Positions 41,888-51,297 are shown, numbered from the stretch's first letter. The stretch: DNA of 64,000 nucleotides from Fulvimarina endophytica (GCF_003403015.1 NZ_QURL01000010.1:1-64000); one strand, 5' to 3'. The notes: generated from the letters alone by a model not told the origin. Translations and numbers: made by a program.

Positions 41888-42620
41888 CCTCGGCGGTCGA
41901 GGCGATCCGGGAAATTCGACTTGCCCAGCAGGCTACCGAAAAGCCCCTGGCAATCGTACTGGCTGGTCATAACGGATCCGGCAAGTCGACGCTCTGGCAC
42001 GTAGCCTCGCGGACGAGATGCAGATGCCCCTCGTCAATGCCGACCGAATGATGGTTTCGATCCTGCCCGAGGCGAACTCGGAGGGCATTCTCCCGTCATG
42101 GGCCGTGCACCTTCGCGACACCGACGAGAGCTGGATGCGGGTGGCGCAGAAGGGCGTTCAGGCCTTTGTCGGCCACGCCATGAACGCCAAGGTGCCGTTC
42201 GCGATGGAGACCGTCTTCTCCCATTGGGTCGAACGTGAGGACGGAACGTTCGAGTCCAAGATCGACCTGATCCGCGACATGCAGGAGGCAGGTTATTTCG
42301 TCCTTCTGATCTTCGTCGGCCTGGCGAGCGTCGAGCTTTCCGTAAGCCGCGTCGCGACGCGTGTGCTTCTGCATGGCCATGGTGTTGCGGAGCCCAAGCT
42401 GCGCGAACGCTTCGCGCGGACACAGAAGGCTGTCGCCGCCGCATTGAAGGTTGCAGACGCATCGCTGCTCACCGACAACAGTCGCGACCAGAGACAGGCG
42501 TTCACCGTGTGCCGTGTCGAGATTGCCGGCTCCAGGACGTTCGACATTCGGCTCGGCGAGGGGCCCGCACCCCCGAAAGTCATCACGCGCTGGTTGGACG
42601 TGGTTGCCGTGACGCCATGA
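41884..42620 (+). pseudogene. Zeta-toxin-like P-loop kinase, frameshifted
   Basis: In one frame the sequence reads LTSAVEAIREIRLAQQAT then AIVLAGHNGSGKSTLW (Walker A). It becomes nonsense after about 41997, while the neighbouring frame continues as SLADEMQMPLVNADRMMVSILPEA to a stop at 42618-42620. Loss of one base near 41998-42004 explains this. The second part keeps zeta-type features: the NADRMM loop, AMETVFSH, GYFVLLIFVGL and HGHGVAEPKLRERFARTQKAV. Zeta toxins phosphorylate UDP-activated amino sugars. No ATG opens the first frame (CTG at 41884 is closest). From 42018 an ATG could still give a P-loop-less 200-residue protein. Confidence 0.72.
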
Positions 42621-42655
42621 GCCGCCGACAGGCCACGCCCACCTCTTGCCGCTGA

Positions 42656-42817
42656 TACGCAGAGCCAACCGGCTCCAGCCGTGTCGTCAGCCACGCGAGG
42701 GAGCTGGTCGAGGCGCTCTGCGAATACGGTGGTCGTCGGCTCGCCTTGGACAAGGAGAACGGCGAGACGATCATCGCGGACTTGGAAGTGCCCCCATGGG
42801 GATGGCCGGAGCGGTGA
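42656..42817 (+). other. Possible 3' remnant of an unidentified gene
   Basis: An open frame without a start codon reads RVVSHARELVEALCEYGG and ends with IIADLEVPPWGWPER before a TGA. Composition looks protein-like, but no family was recognised. It falls in the decay zone after the zeta-like pseudogene and overlaps the end of the diguanylate cyclase gene on the other strand. Confidence 0.25.
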
Positions 42818-43991
42818 TCGGAGCGTCCGCAGCCTTTCGAAGCAGCCGCTCCGGACCGAAAGCCCTGCGCTCCTCGCGTTCGGGGACCGTCTTCTCCCCG
42901 CTCGAAGCGACCTGCACCCGGTTGCGGCCGGAAAGTTTCGCCTCGTACAGCGCCGCATCCGCCCGTTCGAGCGCGGCGCCGATGGTTGCCGCCTTGTCCG
43001 TCGTCGCGGCGCCGAGACTGACCGTCAGCGCGATCGCGTGACCGCACCATTCGATCGGTTCGTTCTGGATGGCGAACCGCAGGCGTTCGGCGACGGACGG
43101 GAGGTCGGACGGGTCGCGGCGGTTCAGAACCGCGACGAACTCCTCTCCGCCGAAGCGGGCGAGAACCGCGCATCCGGGCAGGACCGATCGCGCGCGGCCG
43201 ACGAATTCGCGCAGGACATGATCGCCGGCAGCGTGCCCGTAGCGATCGTTCACCCGCTTGAAATGGTCGAGATCGGCGATGATCACCCCGGACCAGTCGC
43301 CCGAACGCTCGGTCGCGCGATCGAAGCCCTTGCGGTTCAGGGCACCCGTCAGGGGATCGCAATGGGCGATCTCCTCCAGCCGGGCATAGGCCCTTTCGGA
43401 CTCCAGCGCGAGGATGGCGGTCGTCAGGACGATCGAGGTCACATGGTCGGTGATGGCGATGGCGACGAGGGTCAGCTCAACGAGATCGGCCCTCAGGGGC
43501 AAGGCCGGCAGACAGATCGAAACGACGATCGCGGCGAGCGCGAGACCTGCGACCCGTCGGATCATCGAGCCCCGGGATGTCGAGAGCACGTAGCACGCGA
43601 GCGCCGCCTCGTGCAGCGCGTAGGCGAGCGTGATGGCGAGGTTCACCGTCTCGGCGCCCTGCCCGAACGCCAGCAAGGTGACCTGCAGGACGGTCGGCAG
43701 AGCCGCCAGCACCACCATCACGGGGGTGACGGGCGTTCGGCCGTCGAACACGCGAAACCCGATCCAGAACAGGGTTCCCGCGAGCGTCCAGCCCAGGGGA
43801 GCCACCCAGTCGTCGTAGCGACCGAAGTCGTCGAATTCGACCGACATGACGGCGCAGAAGAGAAAGCTCGATCCGAACAGAAGGAAGGAGAGCTTCTCTC
43901 GGTGGGAAACCCAATGGCAGAGGAACACCAGACCGCATGTCAGGAAGACGACGGAGTCGGTAAACTGGAGAGTGTGGACGGAAAGACTCAT
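42771..43991 (-). CDS. Membrane-bound diguanylate cyclase (GGDEF)
   Basis: 406 residues. The N-terminal ~195 residues hold about six to seven hydrophobic helices with no recognised sensor name. A GGDEF domain follows: DPLTGALNRKGFDRA, DLDHFKRVNDRYGHAAGDHVLREF and the active site RFGGEEF. The GGEEF form is catalytically competent, making cyclic di-GMP from two GTP. The RxxD inhibitory site five residues before the active site is absent, so product inhibition is unlikely. The C-terminal ~35 residues are low-complexity. The 557-base gap upstream (43992-44548) shows no gene. Confidence 0.87.
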   Translation of the reverse strand: MSLSVHTLQFTDSVVFLTCGLVFLCHWVSHREKLSFLLFGSSFLFCAVMSVEFDDFGRYDDWVAPLGWTLAGTLFWIGFRVFDGRTPVTPVMVVLAALPTVLQVTLLAFGQGAETVNLAITLAYALHEAALACYVLSTSRGSMIRRVAGLALAAIVVSICLPALPLRADLVELTLVAIAITDHVTSIVLTTAILALESERAYARLEEIAHCDPLTGALNRKGFDRATERSGDWSGVIIADLDHFKRVNDRYGHAAGDHVLREFVGRARSVLPGCAVLARFGGEEFVAVLNRRDPSDLPSVAERLRFAIQNEPIEWCGHAIALTVSLGAATTDKAATIGAALERADAALYEAKLSGRNRVQVASSGEKTVPEREERRAFGPERLLRKAADAPITAPAIPMGALPSPR

Positions 43992-44397
43992 CGCGGGTGC
44001 CGGTCTCCTTTTCTCCGGTCTACCTGCCGTGGCTGAACGGTTCCCTGCCTATCGGTGAAAACACTCGCAATGGTTAACGAACCGCTGCTCTCCCGCGCGT
44101 CTTCGCCCGGCAGGTCCGATCGCGGCAGGTCGCTGCCGATGCGCTGTTCCATCGCGCATGAACCCGCCCGGATGCGAGCATGCTCGACACCCGGAATTCG
44201 GTGATGTGTGAGGTGCGCCCGGTCATCGTTCAGCATGTGCGATCATGACCGTCTCCTGCCGGTCGTCCTGCTGCGGACCTCTGTCGTCGGTGGACATCGC
44301 GGTTATGTTCGCAGCTTATGGGGAAGTCGATCGCTGCGCTTGTATACAGATCGGTATAGTCAGGGACATTCGCCGGCATATTCCCTTGCTTATGAAG

Positions 44398-44425
44398 ACG
44401 AGACCCTCGATCCGGAGGGTCTCGT
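44398..44425 (+). terminator. Hairpin in the leader of the two-component operon
   Basis: A perfect 11-bp stem (44398-44408 with 44415-44425), 6-base loop, followed by TTCGTG. No gene ends upstream on this strand, so it may be an attenuator or leader structure of the response-regulator mRNA. A 16-base inverted repeat, TATACAGATCGGTATA (44343-44358), lies shortly before it. The rest of 43992-44548 shows nothing convincing. Confidence 0.45.
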
Positions 44426-44548
44426 TCGTGTCCGGCATCAGACGTCCGACCGGCGGCTTTCCCTTGCGTTCGCGGCTCGCGGGGAACCGGACCTCGCTGC
44501 GAGCCCGGCATGGACGTAAACGGCGGAAGACAGGGAAGGAGACGCGCG

Positions 44549-45226
44549 ATGAAGGTGCTCGTCATCGAGGATGACCGCTCGACCGCCGACTACGTCACCG
44601 GCGGGCTGAAGGAGGAGGGGCACGACCCGGACCATGCGGCGTCCGGCCCGATGGGGCTCGAGCTTGCCTGCACGCGCGATTACGACGCGATGGTCATCGA
44701 TCGCATGCTGCCCGGCATCGACGGGCTGTCCATCGTCAGGGCGCTGCGTTCGTCCGGGCGGGACACGCCGGTGATCTTCCTGACCTCCGTCTCAGGGCTC
44801 GACGATCGTGTCGAAGGGCTCGAAGCCGGCGCGGACGATTACCTCGTGAAACCCTTCGCCTTCTCCGAGCTGATGGCGCGGCTGAATGCGCTCGCGCGGC
44901 GCTCTCCGATGCGGAAGGAGGAAACCGTCCTCAAGGTCGGCGATCTGGAGATGAACCTGATCGCCCGGACGGTGAAGCGGGAGGGACAGGAGATCGATCT
45001 CCAGCCCCGCGAATTCCGACTTCTGGAATACATGATGCGCAATCGCGGCCGGGTCCTGACCCGGACCATGCTGCTCGAGCGCGTCTGGGACTTCCATTTC
45101 GACCCGAAGACGAACGTCGTCGAGACCCATGTCAGCCGGCTGCGCGGCAAGGTGGACCGGCCCTTCGCGACCGAGATGATCAAGACGATCCGCGGTTCGG
45201 GTTATGTCCTCAATGTTCCGTCCTGA
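44549..45226 (+). CDS. OmpR-family response regulator
   Basis: 225 residues from ATG 44549 (GAAGGAG upstream). The receiver domain has acidic pair Glu7-Asp8-Asp9, phosphoacceptor Asp51, Thr in FLTS and Lys in DDYLVKPF. A winged-helix output domain follows (RTVKREGQEIDLQPREFRLLEYMM; THVSRLRGKVD; IKTIRGSGYVL). This is the PmrA/QseB-like layout. It overlaps the sensor kinase gene and is probably phosphorylated by it. Downstream envelope-modification genes are possible targets, which is inferred. Confidence 0.9.
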   Translation: MKVLVIEDDRSTADYVTGGLKEEGHDPDHAASGPMGLELACTRDYDAMVIDRMLPGIDGLSIVRALRSSGRDTPVIFLTSVSGLDDRVEGLEAGADDYLVKPFAFSELMARLNALARRSPMRKEETVLKVGDLEMNLIARTVKREGQEIDLQPREFRLLEYMMRNRGRVLTRTMLLERVWDFHFDPKTNVVETHVSRLRGKVDRPFATEMIKTIRGSGYVLNVPS

Positions 45227-46643
45227 GCCCTTCCGATCGACCTCCTTCCGGGTCGCGCTTCTCTACACCGTCTTCTTTCTGGGTTCGGTGCTGACCATTC
45301 TCGGGATCACCTATGTGGCGGCCTCCGCCGAGATGGCGGGCATTCTGAGGTCGGCGATCTCCGACGACATGCGCACCTTGCGTGATGCCTTCGACCGGGG
45401 CGGCGAGAGCGCTCTCCTGCACGATATGGACGAACTGGACGAGTCGACATCGGAGGATCGCTTCTACCTCCTGCGCCGATCCTCGGACGGAGGGGCGGTC
45501 GTCGGCAACCTGCCTGCGGATCTGTGGCGCGATGGCTGGACCGACGCGAGCCTGTCGGCGGAGGCGTTCGACGGGTCCGAGGATCTGAAGCGAGCGGCAT
45601 CCCGGAACGCGGACGGCGGGGTCCTTCTCCTCGCTCTCGGCGATCGGATCGGCGGCTACGACATCATGATCGGTCGCAACTCCCACGTTCTCGACGAGAC
45701 GCAGGAAATCATCCTCTCCGCCATGCTCTGGGGGGCGCTGGTAACGACCCTTCTCGCACTCGTCGGCGGCTTTCTCGTCTCCGTGGGGCCGACGCGGCGG
45801 GTCGACGAGATCGCCGAAACCACCCGGCGCATCGTCGAGGGCCGCCTCGACCTCAGGCTTCCGGTCACGAAGCGAGGCGACGAGCTCGATCGCCTCGCGA
45901 TCGACATCAATTCCATGCTCTCGCGCATCGAGACGCTGCTTTCGAGCCTCAGGCAGGTCTCCGCCGATATCGCGCACGATCTGAGGACGCCTCTTGCAAG
46001 GTCGAGGCAGAAGCTCGAGGCCGTCAGGCGCCAGCCCCGCTCGCCCGGCGAATACGAAGCGGCGATCGACGGCGCCATCGACGAGAGCGACGCGGCGATC
46101 GAGACGTTCAACGCACTCCTGCGGATCGCCCAGATCGAGTCCGGAACCCGGAAGTCCCGCTTTCGCCGATTGGATGTCGCCGACGTCGTCCGGAAGGTCT
46201 GCGACATCTATGGGGAGGTCGCGGCCGACGAGGGGCGGGTGCTGGCCTGGGCGAACCTCCAGCCCGCCGAAATCGAGGGCGACGAGGAGCTTCTGACCCA
46301 GGCTCTCGCCAATCTCATCGAGAATGCCATTCGCCATGGCTCCGCGCCGGGCCGGATCGACGTTTCCGTTTCGAGGCACGGCGACGACATCGCGCTGGAT
46401 GTCGCCGACGACGGGCCGGGGGTTCCGGAAGGCGAGCGGGAACGGATCTTCCAGCGCCTCTACCGCCTCGATCGGAGCCGGACGACGCCGGGCAGCGGGC
46501 TGGGGCTTTCCCTCGTCGCGGCGATCGCGGACCTTCACGGCGGCAGCGCCTCGGCGCTCGACAATGCGCCCGGGCTGCGGATCAGGCTCGTCCTGCCCGC
46601 CGCACGAAAGGCCTCCGAAACGGGCGATTACGAAAGGGTATAG
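45204..46643 (+). CDS. Sensor histidine kinase
   Basis: 479 residues from ATG 45204; ATG 45213 is an alternative. Two membrane helices (about 12-36 and 170-192) enclose a ~130-residue periplasmic sensor. HAMP (about 195-245), the H-box ISADIAHDLRTPLARSR with His258, N-box LANLIENAIRHG and G-boxes DDGPGVPEGER and GSGLGLSLVAAIADLHGG follow. It is an orthodox class I kinase overlapping the response regulator by 14-23 bases. The periplasmic domain has an acidic stretch (DMDELDESTSEDR), which could bind cations; this is speculative. Confidence 0.9.
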   Translation: MSSMFRPEPFRSTSFRVALLYTVFFLGSVLTILGITYVAASAEMAGILRSAISDDMRTLRDAFDRGGESALLHDMDELDESTSEDRFYLLRRSSDGGAVVGNLPADLWRDGWTDASLSAEAFDGSEDLKRAASRNADGGVLLLALGDRIGGYDIMIGRNSHVLDETQEIILSAMLWGALVTTLLALVGGFLVSVGPTRRVDEIAETTRRIVEGRLDLRLPVTKRGDELDRLAIDINSMLSRIETLLSSLRQVSADIAHDLRTPLARSRQKLEAVRRQPRSPGEYEAAIDGAIDESDAAIETFNALLRIAQIESGTRKSRFRRLDVADVVRKVCDIYGEVAADEGRVLAWANLQPAEIEGDEELLTQALANLIENAIRHGSAPGRIDVSVSRHGDDIALDVADDGPGVPEGERERIFQRLYRLDRSRTTPGSGLGLSLVAAIADLHGGSASALDNAPGLRIRLVLPAARKASETGDYERV

Positions 46644-46725
46644 CCGGGGAGAAGCGGTCGCAATGCAGGGCGCCTAGACCCGGGGACGAGCCGCATGGAG
46701 CGGCAGCGTCCGAAGGAGCCCCGGA

Positions 46726-47520
46726 ATGAATGCGAACCAATCGGCCCTGACCGAAACCCTCCTCTGCAAGGTCCCCCAGATCACACTCGCCTTCTGGGTG
46801 ATCAAGATCATGGCGACGACGGTCGGGGAAACCGCCGCCGACTTTCTCATCTTCAATGTCGGCCTCGGCCTCGTCGTCACATCGCTCATCATGAGCGCTC
46901 TCCTCGTCGCGGTTCTCGCCTATCAGTTGAAGCTTCGCGAATATGTCGCGACGAGCTACTGGCTCGTCGTCGTGTTCGTCTCGATCGTCGGAACGCTCGT
47001 CTCCGACTACATGGTCGACGATCTCGGCATCAGCCTCGTCACCACCACGATCGCCTTCTCGATCGGCCTCGCCGTCACGTTCCTCGCCTGGTACGCCAGC
47101 GAGCGCACGCTCTCGATCCACTCGATCCTCACCCGCAAGCGCGAGCTCTTCTACTGGGCCGCGATCCTCTTCACCTTCGCGCTCGGAACCTCCGCCGGCG
47201 ACCTGATCGCGGAGCGCCTCGGCCTTGGCTACGGCGTCTCGGCACTGATCTTCGGCGCGCTCATCGCCTGCGTCTACGGTGCCTACAGGCTTGGCGGCGG
47301 CGCGGTCGCGACCTTCTGGGTCGCCTACATCCTGACCCGCCCCTTCGGCGCCTCGATGGGCGATCTCCTGTCGCAGCCGGCGAACCACGGCGGCCTCGGG
47401 CTCGGAACGACCGGCACCAGCGTTCTCTTCCTCGTCACCATCGCCGGCCTCGTCGCCTACCTGACCGTGACGAAGCGGGACAAGATCGAGGATCGGCCTG
47501 CCGCCGGCGCGGGGGCTTGA
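46726..47520 (+). CDS. COG4705-type multipass membrane protein
   Basis: 264 residues with about seven to eight helices. The sequence VPQITLAFWVIKIMATTVGETAADFL is typical of the COG4705 uncharacterised membrane-anchored group, with a duplicated pattern around KRELFYWAAILFTFALGTSAGDLIAERLGLGYG. The paired Lys-x-x-(A/S)TT-GE-ADF motifs in both halves suggest an internal repeat. Function is unknown; such genes often accompany two-component systems and metal or envelope stress genes. The gap to the kinase is 82 bases. Confidence 0.85.
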   Translation: MNANQSALTETLLCKVPQITLAFWVIKIMATTVGETAADFLIFNVGLGLVVTSLIMSALLVAVLAYQLKLREYVATSYWLVVVFVSIVGTLVSDYMVDDLGISLVTTTIAFSIGLAVTFLAWYASERTLSIHSILTRKRELFYWAAILFTFALGTSAGDLIAERLGLGYGVSALIFGALIACVYGAYRLGGGAVATFWVAYILTRPFGASMGDLLSQPANHGGLGLGTTGTSVLFLVTIAGLVAYLTVTKRDKIEDRPAAGAGA

Positions 47521-47647
47521 GCCCGGGCACGCACCGGTTCCAAGGCCATGTCGAACATCGGGGCGTCCCAGACGTGGACGCCCTGCAAGCGCGGGAGAAA
47601 GAGGGTTCGAGACCGCATGGCGTTCATTGATATCGGCGCTGGGTTCG

Positions 47648-48199
47648 TCATCCGGCGGTGAACAACCGGCTCCAGGTGACATGAAGGACCAGAGCGAGCC
47701 CCGACATCCAGATCGCGACGACGAGAACGAGACCCAGCCGGCTCTTCGGCCGTCGTCCGATGGCTTCCGCCTGTCGTCGCAGTCTCGAGATCTGTGTCTT
47801 AGGGATCAGCCGGAGAGCCAGCCAGATGCCTGCGGGAACGAGAACGAGATCGTCGAGAAGCCCGAGGACCGGAATGACGTCCGGGATCAGATCGATGGGT
47901 GACAGGGCATAGGCCGCCGTCAGGAAGGCGACCAACCGGGCGGCCAGGGGCGTGTCTGGATCACGAGCCGCCAGCCACAGGGCGACGACATCCCGCTTCA
48001 GCCGCTTCGCCGCGACCTTCAGCCGATCGGCGAGATTCAAGATGCGTTTCCGCAAGATCAAGAAGCCACAACCTGCCGTCCCGGGCCCCTGTTCCGATCC
48101 CGCGTCGATCCGGTCCGGGTTCGGGACGCTGGCGAAGGCAAACCCGGGCGGTGTCCTTCTCGCGCCCGGGCCGGAGAGCATGGCCGCCGGGTGATCCAT
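47648..48199 (-). CDS. YkvA/DUF1232 membrane protein
   Basis: 183 residues from ATG 48199, but the first ~48 are low-complexity; a TTG near residue 47 could be the true start. The DUF1232 core is clear: LVAFLTAAYALSPIDLIPDVIPVLGLLDDLVLVPAGIWLALRLIP, followed by a C-terminal membrane helix. The domain occurs in small membrane proteins of unknown function. It is convergent with the COG4705 gene. The IDLIPD motif is the family hallmark. Confidence 0.8.
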   Translation of the reverse strand: MDHPAAMLSGPGARRTPPGFAFASVPNPDRIDAGSEQGPGTAGCGFLILRKRILNLADRLKVAAKRLKRDVVALWLAARDPDTPLAARLVAFLTAAYALSPIDLIPDVIPVLGLLDDLVLVPAGIWLALRLIPKTQISRLRRQAEAIGRRPKSRLGLVLVVAIWMSGLALVLHVTWSRLFTAG

Positions 48200-48324
48200 C
48201 GAGCCGTGAGCATCCGGCGAGAAATGGCGAGGATTACGAAACCGTATAATCGCGGCAAGGCGGGCGCCGATGTCGGGGGCGCAGAAGGAGTGCGGATCAA
48301 CTCTGCCCGATCGGACCCTCTGTC

Positions 48325-48840
48325 ATGTCACTCGATAACAGCCGCACCCACTGGACCCGCCTCAACGTCTTCCTCCACTGGACGATCGTCGTCCTGATCA
48401 TCGGCCAGTGGATCGAAGGCGAATTCATGGTCGACTTCTGGGACGGAACGCTGGAGGGCCACGCGCTCGACCAGCTCACGGTCGTCCTCGGATACACCCA
48501 TATCGTGCTCGGCACCCTCGTCCTCGTCGCGGCGGCGGTTCGTCTTCTCGACCGGTTCGTCAACGGACGCCCGCCCCATGCCGAAGGCGAGCCGACATGG
48601 GCTTTGACGCTGTCGAAGGTCACCCATGTGCTGCTCTACGCCGTGCTGCTCGTCATGCCGGCCCTCGGCCTTGCCGCATGGTTCACCGGCAACGACGATC
48701 TCGCCGGCTACCACACCCTTCTCTGGAACCCGTTGCTGGCCCTGATCGGCCTCCACATCCTCGGCGCGCTCGCCCAGCACTTCTGGTTCAAGACCGGCGC
48801 GCTCAAGCGCATGCTGCCCGGCATCCGTCACGCATCCTGA
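48325..48840 (+). CDS. Cytochrome b561-family protein
   Basis: 171 residues with four membrane helices. Heme-ligand candidates are His18 (FLHWTIV), the His of YTHIVLG, VTHVLLY and GLHILGALAQHF. It resembles the prokaryotic CybB group that moves electrons from the quinol pool, including superoxide:ubiquinone oxidoreductase. Transcribed alone; a very stable hairpin follows. Association with the redox-stress genes downstream (katG) is possible. Confidence 0.87.
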   Translation: MSLDNSRTHWTRLNVFLHWTIVVLIIGQWIEGEFMVDFWDGTLEGHALDQLTVVLGYTHIVLGTLVLVAAAVRLLDRFVNGRPPHAEGEPTWALTLSKVTHVLLYAVLLVMPALGLAAWFTGNDDLAGYHTLLWNPLLALIGLHILGALAQHFWFKTGALKRMLPGIRHAS

Positions 48841-48865
48841 CGCGCCGTCCGCCATCCCCTGAAGG

Positions 48866-48913
48866 TTCGGCTCGCCCCCGCAGGTGCCCGCAGGCACCGG
48901 GGGGCGAGCCGAA
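48866..48913 (+). terminator. Very long two-tier hairpin after cytochrome b561
   Basis: Outer stem of 14 bp (48866-48879 with 48900-48913) encloses an inner 6-bp stem (48883-48888 with 48893-48898) with loop CGCA. No U-tract. It is the strongest predicted structure in the gap 48841-49104, which has no gene. Confidence 0.6.
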
Positions 48914-49104
48914 GCGTCGAAGAAAGATCGCAGGGCCGCGGCGCGCCCGGCCGCATGCGATCGTTCGCGTCTCGCCCGTCGGCGCCCGCCGCAAACGATG
49001 CGAACGTCATCGCCGAGTTTTAAGACGGCTATCGATCCGCATCGGTCCGAAGACGCGGCCGCGAGCCTCGTCCGCGATCGTCGGGCATCTGTCGAGAGGA
49101 TGTC

Positions 49105-49740
49105 ATGCCCACCCAGTTCGATCTGTCCCTCTTCGCCGCCATTCATGGTTTCGCCGCCGAGACCTTGGCGCCGTTCGAGATCGGGGCGGCGGACTGGCTC
49201 GTCGCGCTCGTTCCCCTCGTCCTCGCAGCGCTCTGGATTTGCGGCAGGGACGGCGACCGGAGAGCGGGGATCACGGCGACGCTCGCCGCAGGCTTAGCGC
49301 TGGCCGTGTCCGGCCTGGTCTCGTTCCTTGTCTTCGAACCGAGGCCCTTCATGATCGGGCTCGCGGCAAACGTCCTCGACCATGCCGCCGACAGTTCGTT
49401 CCCGAGCGACCATGTGGCCGTCATGGCAGCGGTGACCGCGAGCCTCGCCTTTGCCGGGCGCTTCCGGGTCGCCTGGATCCTGGCGGTGGCGAGCGGTCTC
49501 GTCGGCGTCTCGCGGATCGCTCTCGGCGTGCATTTCCCGACGGATATCGTCGCCGGCGCATCGATCGGCATTTGTGCCTCCGCGTTTCTGCGATCCGCTT
49601 CGCTGAGACCGTTCGTCGCCTTCGTCGTTCGCGTCGCAGAAACTTTGTCGGCGAGAACGGGGCTCGACCGGGTCCTGCCGCCGGACGTTACCCCTGGATC
49701 GTCCCGCAAGGACCGGCCGATCCGGCGCAACATGCCCTGA
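49105..49740 (+). CDS. PAP2-family phosphatase, BcrC-like
   Basis: 211 residues with five or six hydrophobic helices. The phosphatase signature is present as FEPRPF, SSFPSDH and SRIALGVHFPTDIVAG; the catalytic His residues in motifs 2 and 3 are kept. The PSDH form is typical of BcrC-type undecaprenyl-diphosphatases, which recycle the lipid carrier. LpxE-type lipid A phosphatases carry PSGH, so that role is less likely. The usual Lys of motif 1 is not seen at the expected distance. Next to lipid-carrier glycosyltransferases, carrier recycling makes sense. Confidence 0.83.
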   Translation: MPTQFDLSLFAAIHGFAAETLAPFEIGAADWLVALVPLVLAALWICGRDGDRRAGITATLAAGLALAVSGLVSFLVFEPRPFMIGLAANVLDHAADSSFPSDHVAVMAAVTASLAFAGRFRVAWILAVASGLVGVSRIALGVHFPTDIVAGASIGICASAFLRSASLRPFVAFVVRVAETLSARTGLDRVLPPDVTPGSSRKDRPIRRNMP

Positions 49741-49782
49741 CGACGGGCACCCGGTCCCGAACAAGCCTCCTTGGCCGCGCTG

Positions 49783-51258
49783 TCAGCGCCGATCGCCGGC
49801 CCCGGCAGAGCGCATGACGATCATCTTCCGGCTTCCGCGATAGGGCTGTTCGAAGACGATCTCTGCCTTAACATCGAGCGGCGGCGAGCCGATCAGGACG
49901 AGGCCTCCATCGGGATGTTCGGCGAGCCAGCGCGAGGCTTCGCCCGGATCAATCTCGGCGAAGGGGGTCGTGCGCCGGGCCAGGAAGTTGAGTTCGCCGT
50001 GGTGACTGCCGACGATCGCCATCGGCACATCCTCTCCGAGATCCGCCACGAAGGCGGCCAGCGGCTGGATGTCGTAGCGCGACAGGAGGGGAGAGAAGGC
50101 CGCCTGTCCGGCAACCGTCACGGCGAGGATGACGAGCGTCAGGCCGCGGATCGGTCCAAGGACGACGGTCTCGAAGGCTCTGGCCGTGAGAATGACGGCG
50201 GCCGGAAGAACCGGCAGAAGGTAGTGGGGCTGCTTTCCGGTGATGAGGCTGAAGATCAGGACGGCCGCGACGATCCAGAAGACGAGAAATCGCAAGGACC
50301 GTTCGCTCGCGAGCGCGGCTCGAAACCGCCGCCAGGTCTGTCGCCGGAAGAGGGGATGGGCTTGCCAGAACGGGATCGTCAGAAGCCAGGGGAGCGCTGC
50401 CACCGGCAGGAGGACGAGATAGAACCAGAACGGCCTTGCATGGCTTGCCTCGATGGTGCCCGTCACGCGGCCTGCCGCCTGATCCCAGACCAGCCTTTGC
50501 AGAAGCTCGCCATTGGTCGCGATCGCAAGCGGCACCAGCCAGCAGGAGATGATCAGGAGCGACAGCCCGAGGGCCAGGAGGACGCGCGATGCGAGGCGTC
50601 TCGACGAGAGACCGCGTTCGGTGCGCAGGAAGAGCGCCGCGCTGATCGCCGCGAGAAGAGCATAGAGGATCGCGACGGGGCCCTTGGCGAGAAGCCCGAG
50701 GCCGAGAGCGAGACCGGCAAGGATGGCGCCGGCGCGCGTCGACAGTCTCGTATCGATCAGCGCAAGGGTCGCCGCAAGGACGAGGGCCGTCGTCAGGAGA
50801 TCGAAGAGGATCAGCCCGGCATAGACGACGAAGGCGATATTGCCCGCCATCAGCCATCCGACGCGGCGGCACAGCATCGGCCGGTCCGCGAAGAGGCGGC
50901 GTGAGAGCCGGTCCGTCAGGAAGATCACCAGCGCCGAGATGCCGGCGATCGGGACGAGCGCGCTCCACCGCGAAACGCCGAAGAGGGACCAGGACAGATC
51001 GATCAGCCAGAAGAGGAGCGGGGGCTTTTCCGCGTAGAGATCGAAATTCAGGGTCGGAACGATGAAGTTCCCGCGCACCATCATCTCCCAGGCGACCGAG
51101 AGATATCGTGTCTCGTCGGGAGGCAGCAGGGGGCGCATGGCCGCCGAGGCGAAGACGAAGACGACGATCGCCACCATGGGCCAGAACGGGCCGGCGAGGA
51201 GGGTCCTCCATCCGCCCACGGCCCCGTCGCGACCGTCCTCGATCCGGGTATCGTTCAT
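49783..51258 (-). CDS. GT39/ArnT-like membrane glycosyltransferase
   Basis: 491 residues with about twelve membrane helices. The first periplasmic loop has PLLPPDETRYLSVAWEMMVRGNFIVPTLNFDLYAEKPPLLFWLIDLSW, the acidic catalytic DE and KPPL motifs of the PMT/ArnT superfamily. These enzymes transfer a sugar from a polyprenyl-phosphate carrier to lipid A or core. The C-terminal ~70 residues form a small soluble domain (LGEDVPMAIVGSHHGELNFLARR). The adjacent LAB_N and GT2 genes provide a plausible donor pathway. The sugar transferred is unknown. Confidence 0.88.
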   Translation of the reverse strand: MNDTRIEDGRDGAVGGWRTLLAGPFWPMVAIVVFVFASAAMRPLLPPDETRYLSVAWEMMVRGNFIVPTLNFDLYAEKPPLLFWLIDLSWSLFGVSRWSALVPIAGISALVIFLTDRLSRRLFADRPMLCRRVGWLMAGNIAFVVYAGLILFDLLTTALVLAATLALIDTRLSTRAGAILAGLALGLGLLAKGPVAILYALLAAISAALFLRTERGLSSRRLASRVLLALGLSLLIISCWLVPLAIATNGELLQRLVWDQAAGRVTGTIEASHARPFWFYLVLLPVAALPWLLTIPFWQAHPLFRRQTWRRFRAALASERSLRFLVFWIVAAVLIFSLITGKQPHYLLPVLPAAVILTARAFETVVLGPIRGLTLVILAVTVAGQAAFSPLLSRYDIQPLAAFVADLGEDVPMAIVGSHHGELNFLARRTTPFAEIDPGEASRWLAEHPDGGLVLIGSPPLDVKAEIVFEQPYRGSRKMIVMRSAGAGDRR

Positions 51259-51297
51259 GGAACGGGCCTCTCCTGCCGTGCGATGCGGTCTCGGGTT

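Noticed and set aside
43992..44548. Possible small genes in the 557-base gap before the first two-component system
   Set aside because: Frames in both directions are compositionally poor and lack ribosome sites; only a hairpin and a short inverted repeat were kept.
49105..49740. LpxE-type lipid A phosphatase
   Set aside because: Motif 2 reads PSDH as in BcrC-type undecaprenyl-diphosphatases rather than PSGH.
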